A DNA stretch of 64,000 nt, from NCBI RefSeq assembly GCF_905220565.1, contig NC_059400.1, forward strand, positions 823,501 to 887,500, written 5' to 3'. Origin of the DNA: Melitaea cinxia (lineage: Eukaryota; Arthropoda; Insecta; Lepidoptera; Nymphalidae). Made by a program: the position numbers and the translations under genes. The number at the start of each line of letters is the position of its first letter. Within the stretch, counting starts at the first letter, position 1. This document shows, piece after piece, positions 63,857 to 64,000 of the stretch. The notes beneath the pieces are model-generated. The model saw only the letters and a program-made list of their open reading frames with translations. It searched no databases and was not told the DNA's origin.

Positions 63857-64000
63857 ATATGTACGATTTTTATTTTTGTGTTACCCACAATTAGGAATTC
63901 TAAACATTTTTGAATATCATATCAAAAATTGACCGCTCCAGCGGGATTCGAACCCGCGTCTTCGACATACCGTGTCGACACGGTATGTCGAAGATTTTTG
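63857..64000 (-). mobile_element. Family P5, truncated fold-back copy at window end
   Basis: Begins with the same 'tatgtacgatttttattttt' as P4 and is identical to it through the T arm and half the anticodon arm, then turns back on itself: 63960-63993 is a perfect 34-bp palindrome centred at 63976/63977. It continues beyond the window. Confidence 0.8.
63960..63993. repeat. Perfect 34-bp palindrome inside the tRNA-like unit of P5
   Basis: Centred on GTCGAC, at the anticodon stem. The 17-nt half-site is the P-family tRNA-like sequence and its exact complement follows without spacer. Confidence 0.9.

Overview
The window looks like nuclear DNA of a lepidopteran insect (moth or butterfly). It is strongly AT-rich, has no bacterial-style gene layout, and is crowded with short interspersed repeats of kinds I associate with Lepidoptera: tRNA-headed SINEs, a 5-prime/3-prime-end-only derivative of an RTE-type LINE, TIR elements ending in CCGACTTCAA, and Helitron-like elements ending near CTAGT. 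Family letters used below (A, B, C, D, E, F, H, M, P, T, L) are my own labels, made by comparing copies inside this window; no database was searched.

The only long intact gene is the single ORF of a non-LTR retrotransposon at 812-4322 (endonuclease plus reverse transcriptase, bracketed by a 12-bp direct repeat). Shorter LINE remnants lie at 6985-7410, 16462-16625, 53172-53660 and 57116-57305. I find no certain host protein-coding gene. The best host exon candidate is a 78-codon reading frame ending in a stop at 22989-23224 on the minus strand, with an acceptor-like sequence in front of it. One clean host tRNA gene, tRNA-Arg(CCU), lies at 55617-55689 (minus).

Layout: 1-5 kb, the full LINE and its flanks; 5-30 kb, dense repeats, several nested, with small GC-richer non-repeat islands; 30.7-33.8 kb and 34-36.9 kb, largely unassigned AT-rich DNA with a 42-bp minisatellite; 37-46 kb, mostly unassigned with a GC-rich E-box island near 41.5 kb; 46.6-49.3 kb, a dense nest that includes a long direct duplication around a family B element; 49.4-52.4 kb, a hAT-like MITE with an 8-bp target duplication and a 587-bp element with perfect 29-bp TIRs; 52-64 kb, SINEs, LINE tails, the tRNA gene and family P.

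The most unusual object is family P. It is a repeat carrying a cloverleaf-capable tRNA-like sequence with intact A and B boxes but an abnormal anticodon loop (C33, GGU). One copy (56577-57100) is a perfect inverted repeat with 235-bp arms and a 24-nt spacer, holding two divergent identical tRNA-like units. Two further copies stand head to tail at 63548-64000, and the last folds back on itself inside the anticodon arm. Truncated copies at 46.8 and 47.3 kb share its tail. This is either a mobile tRNA-like element prone to fold-back copying or, in part, an assembly artefact, and it deserves the first check.
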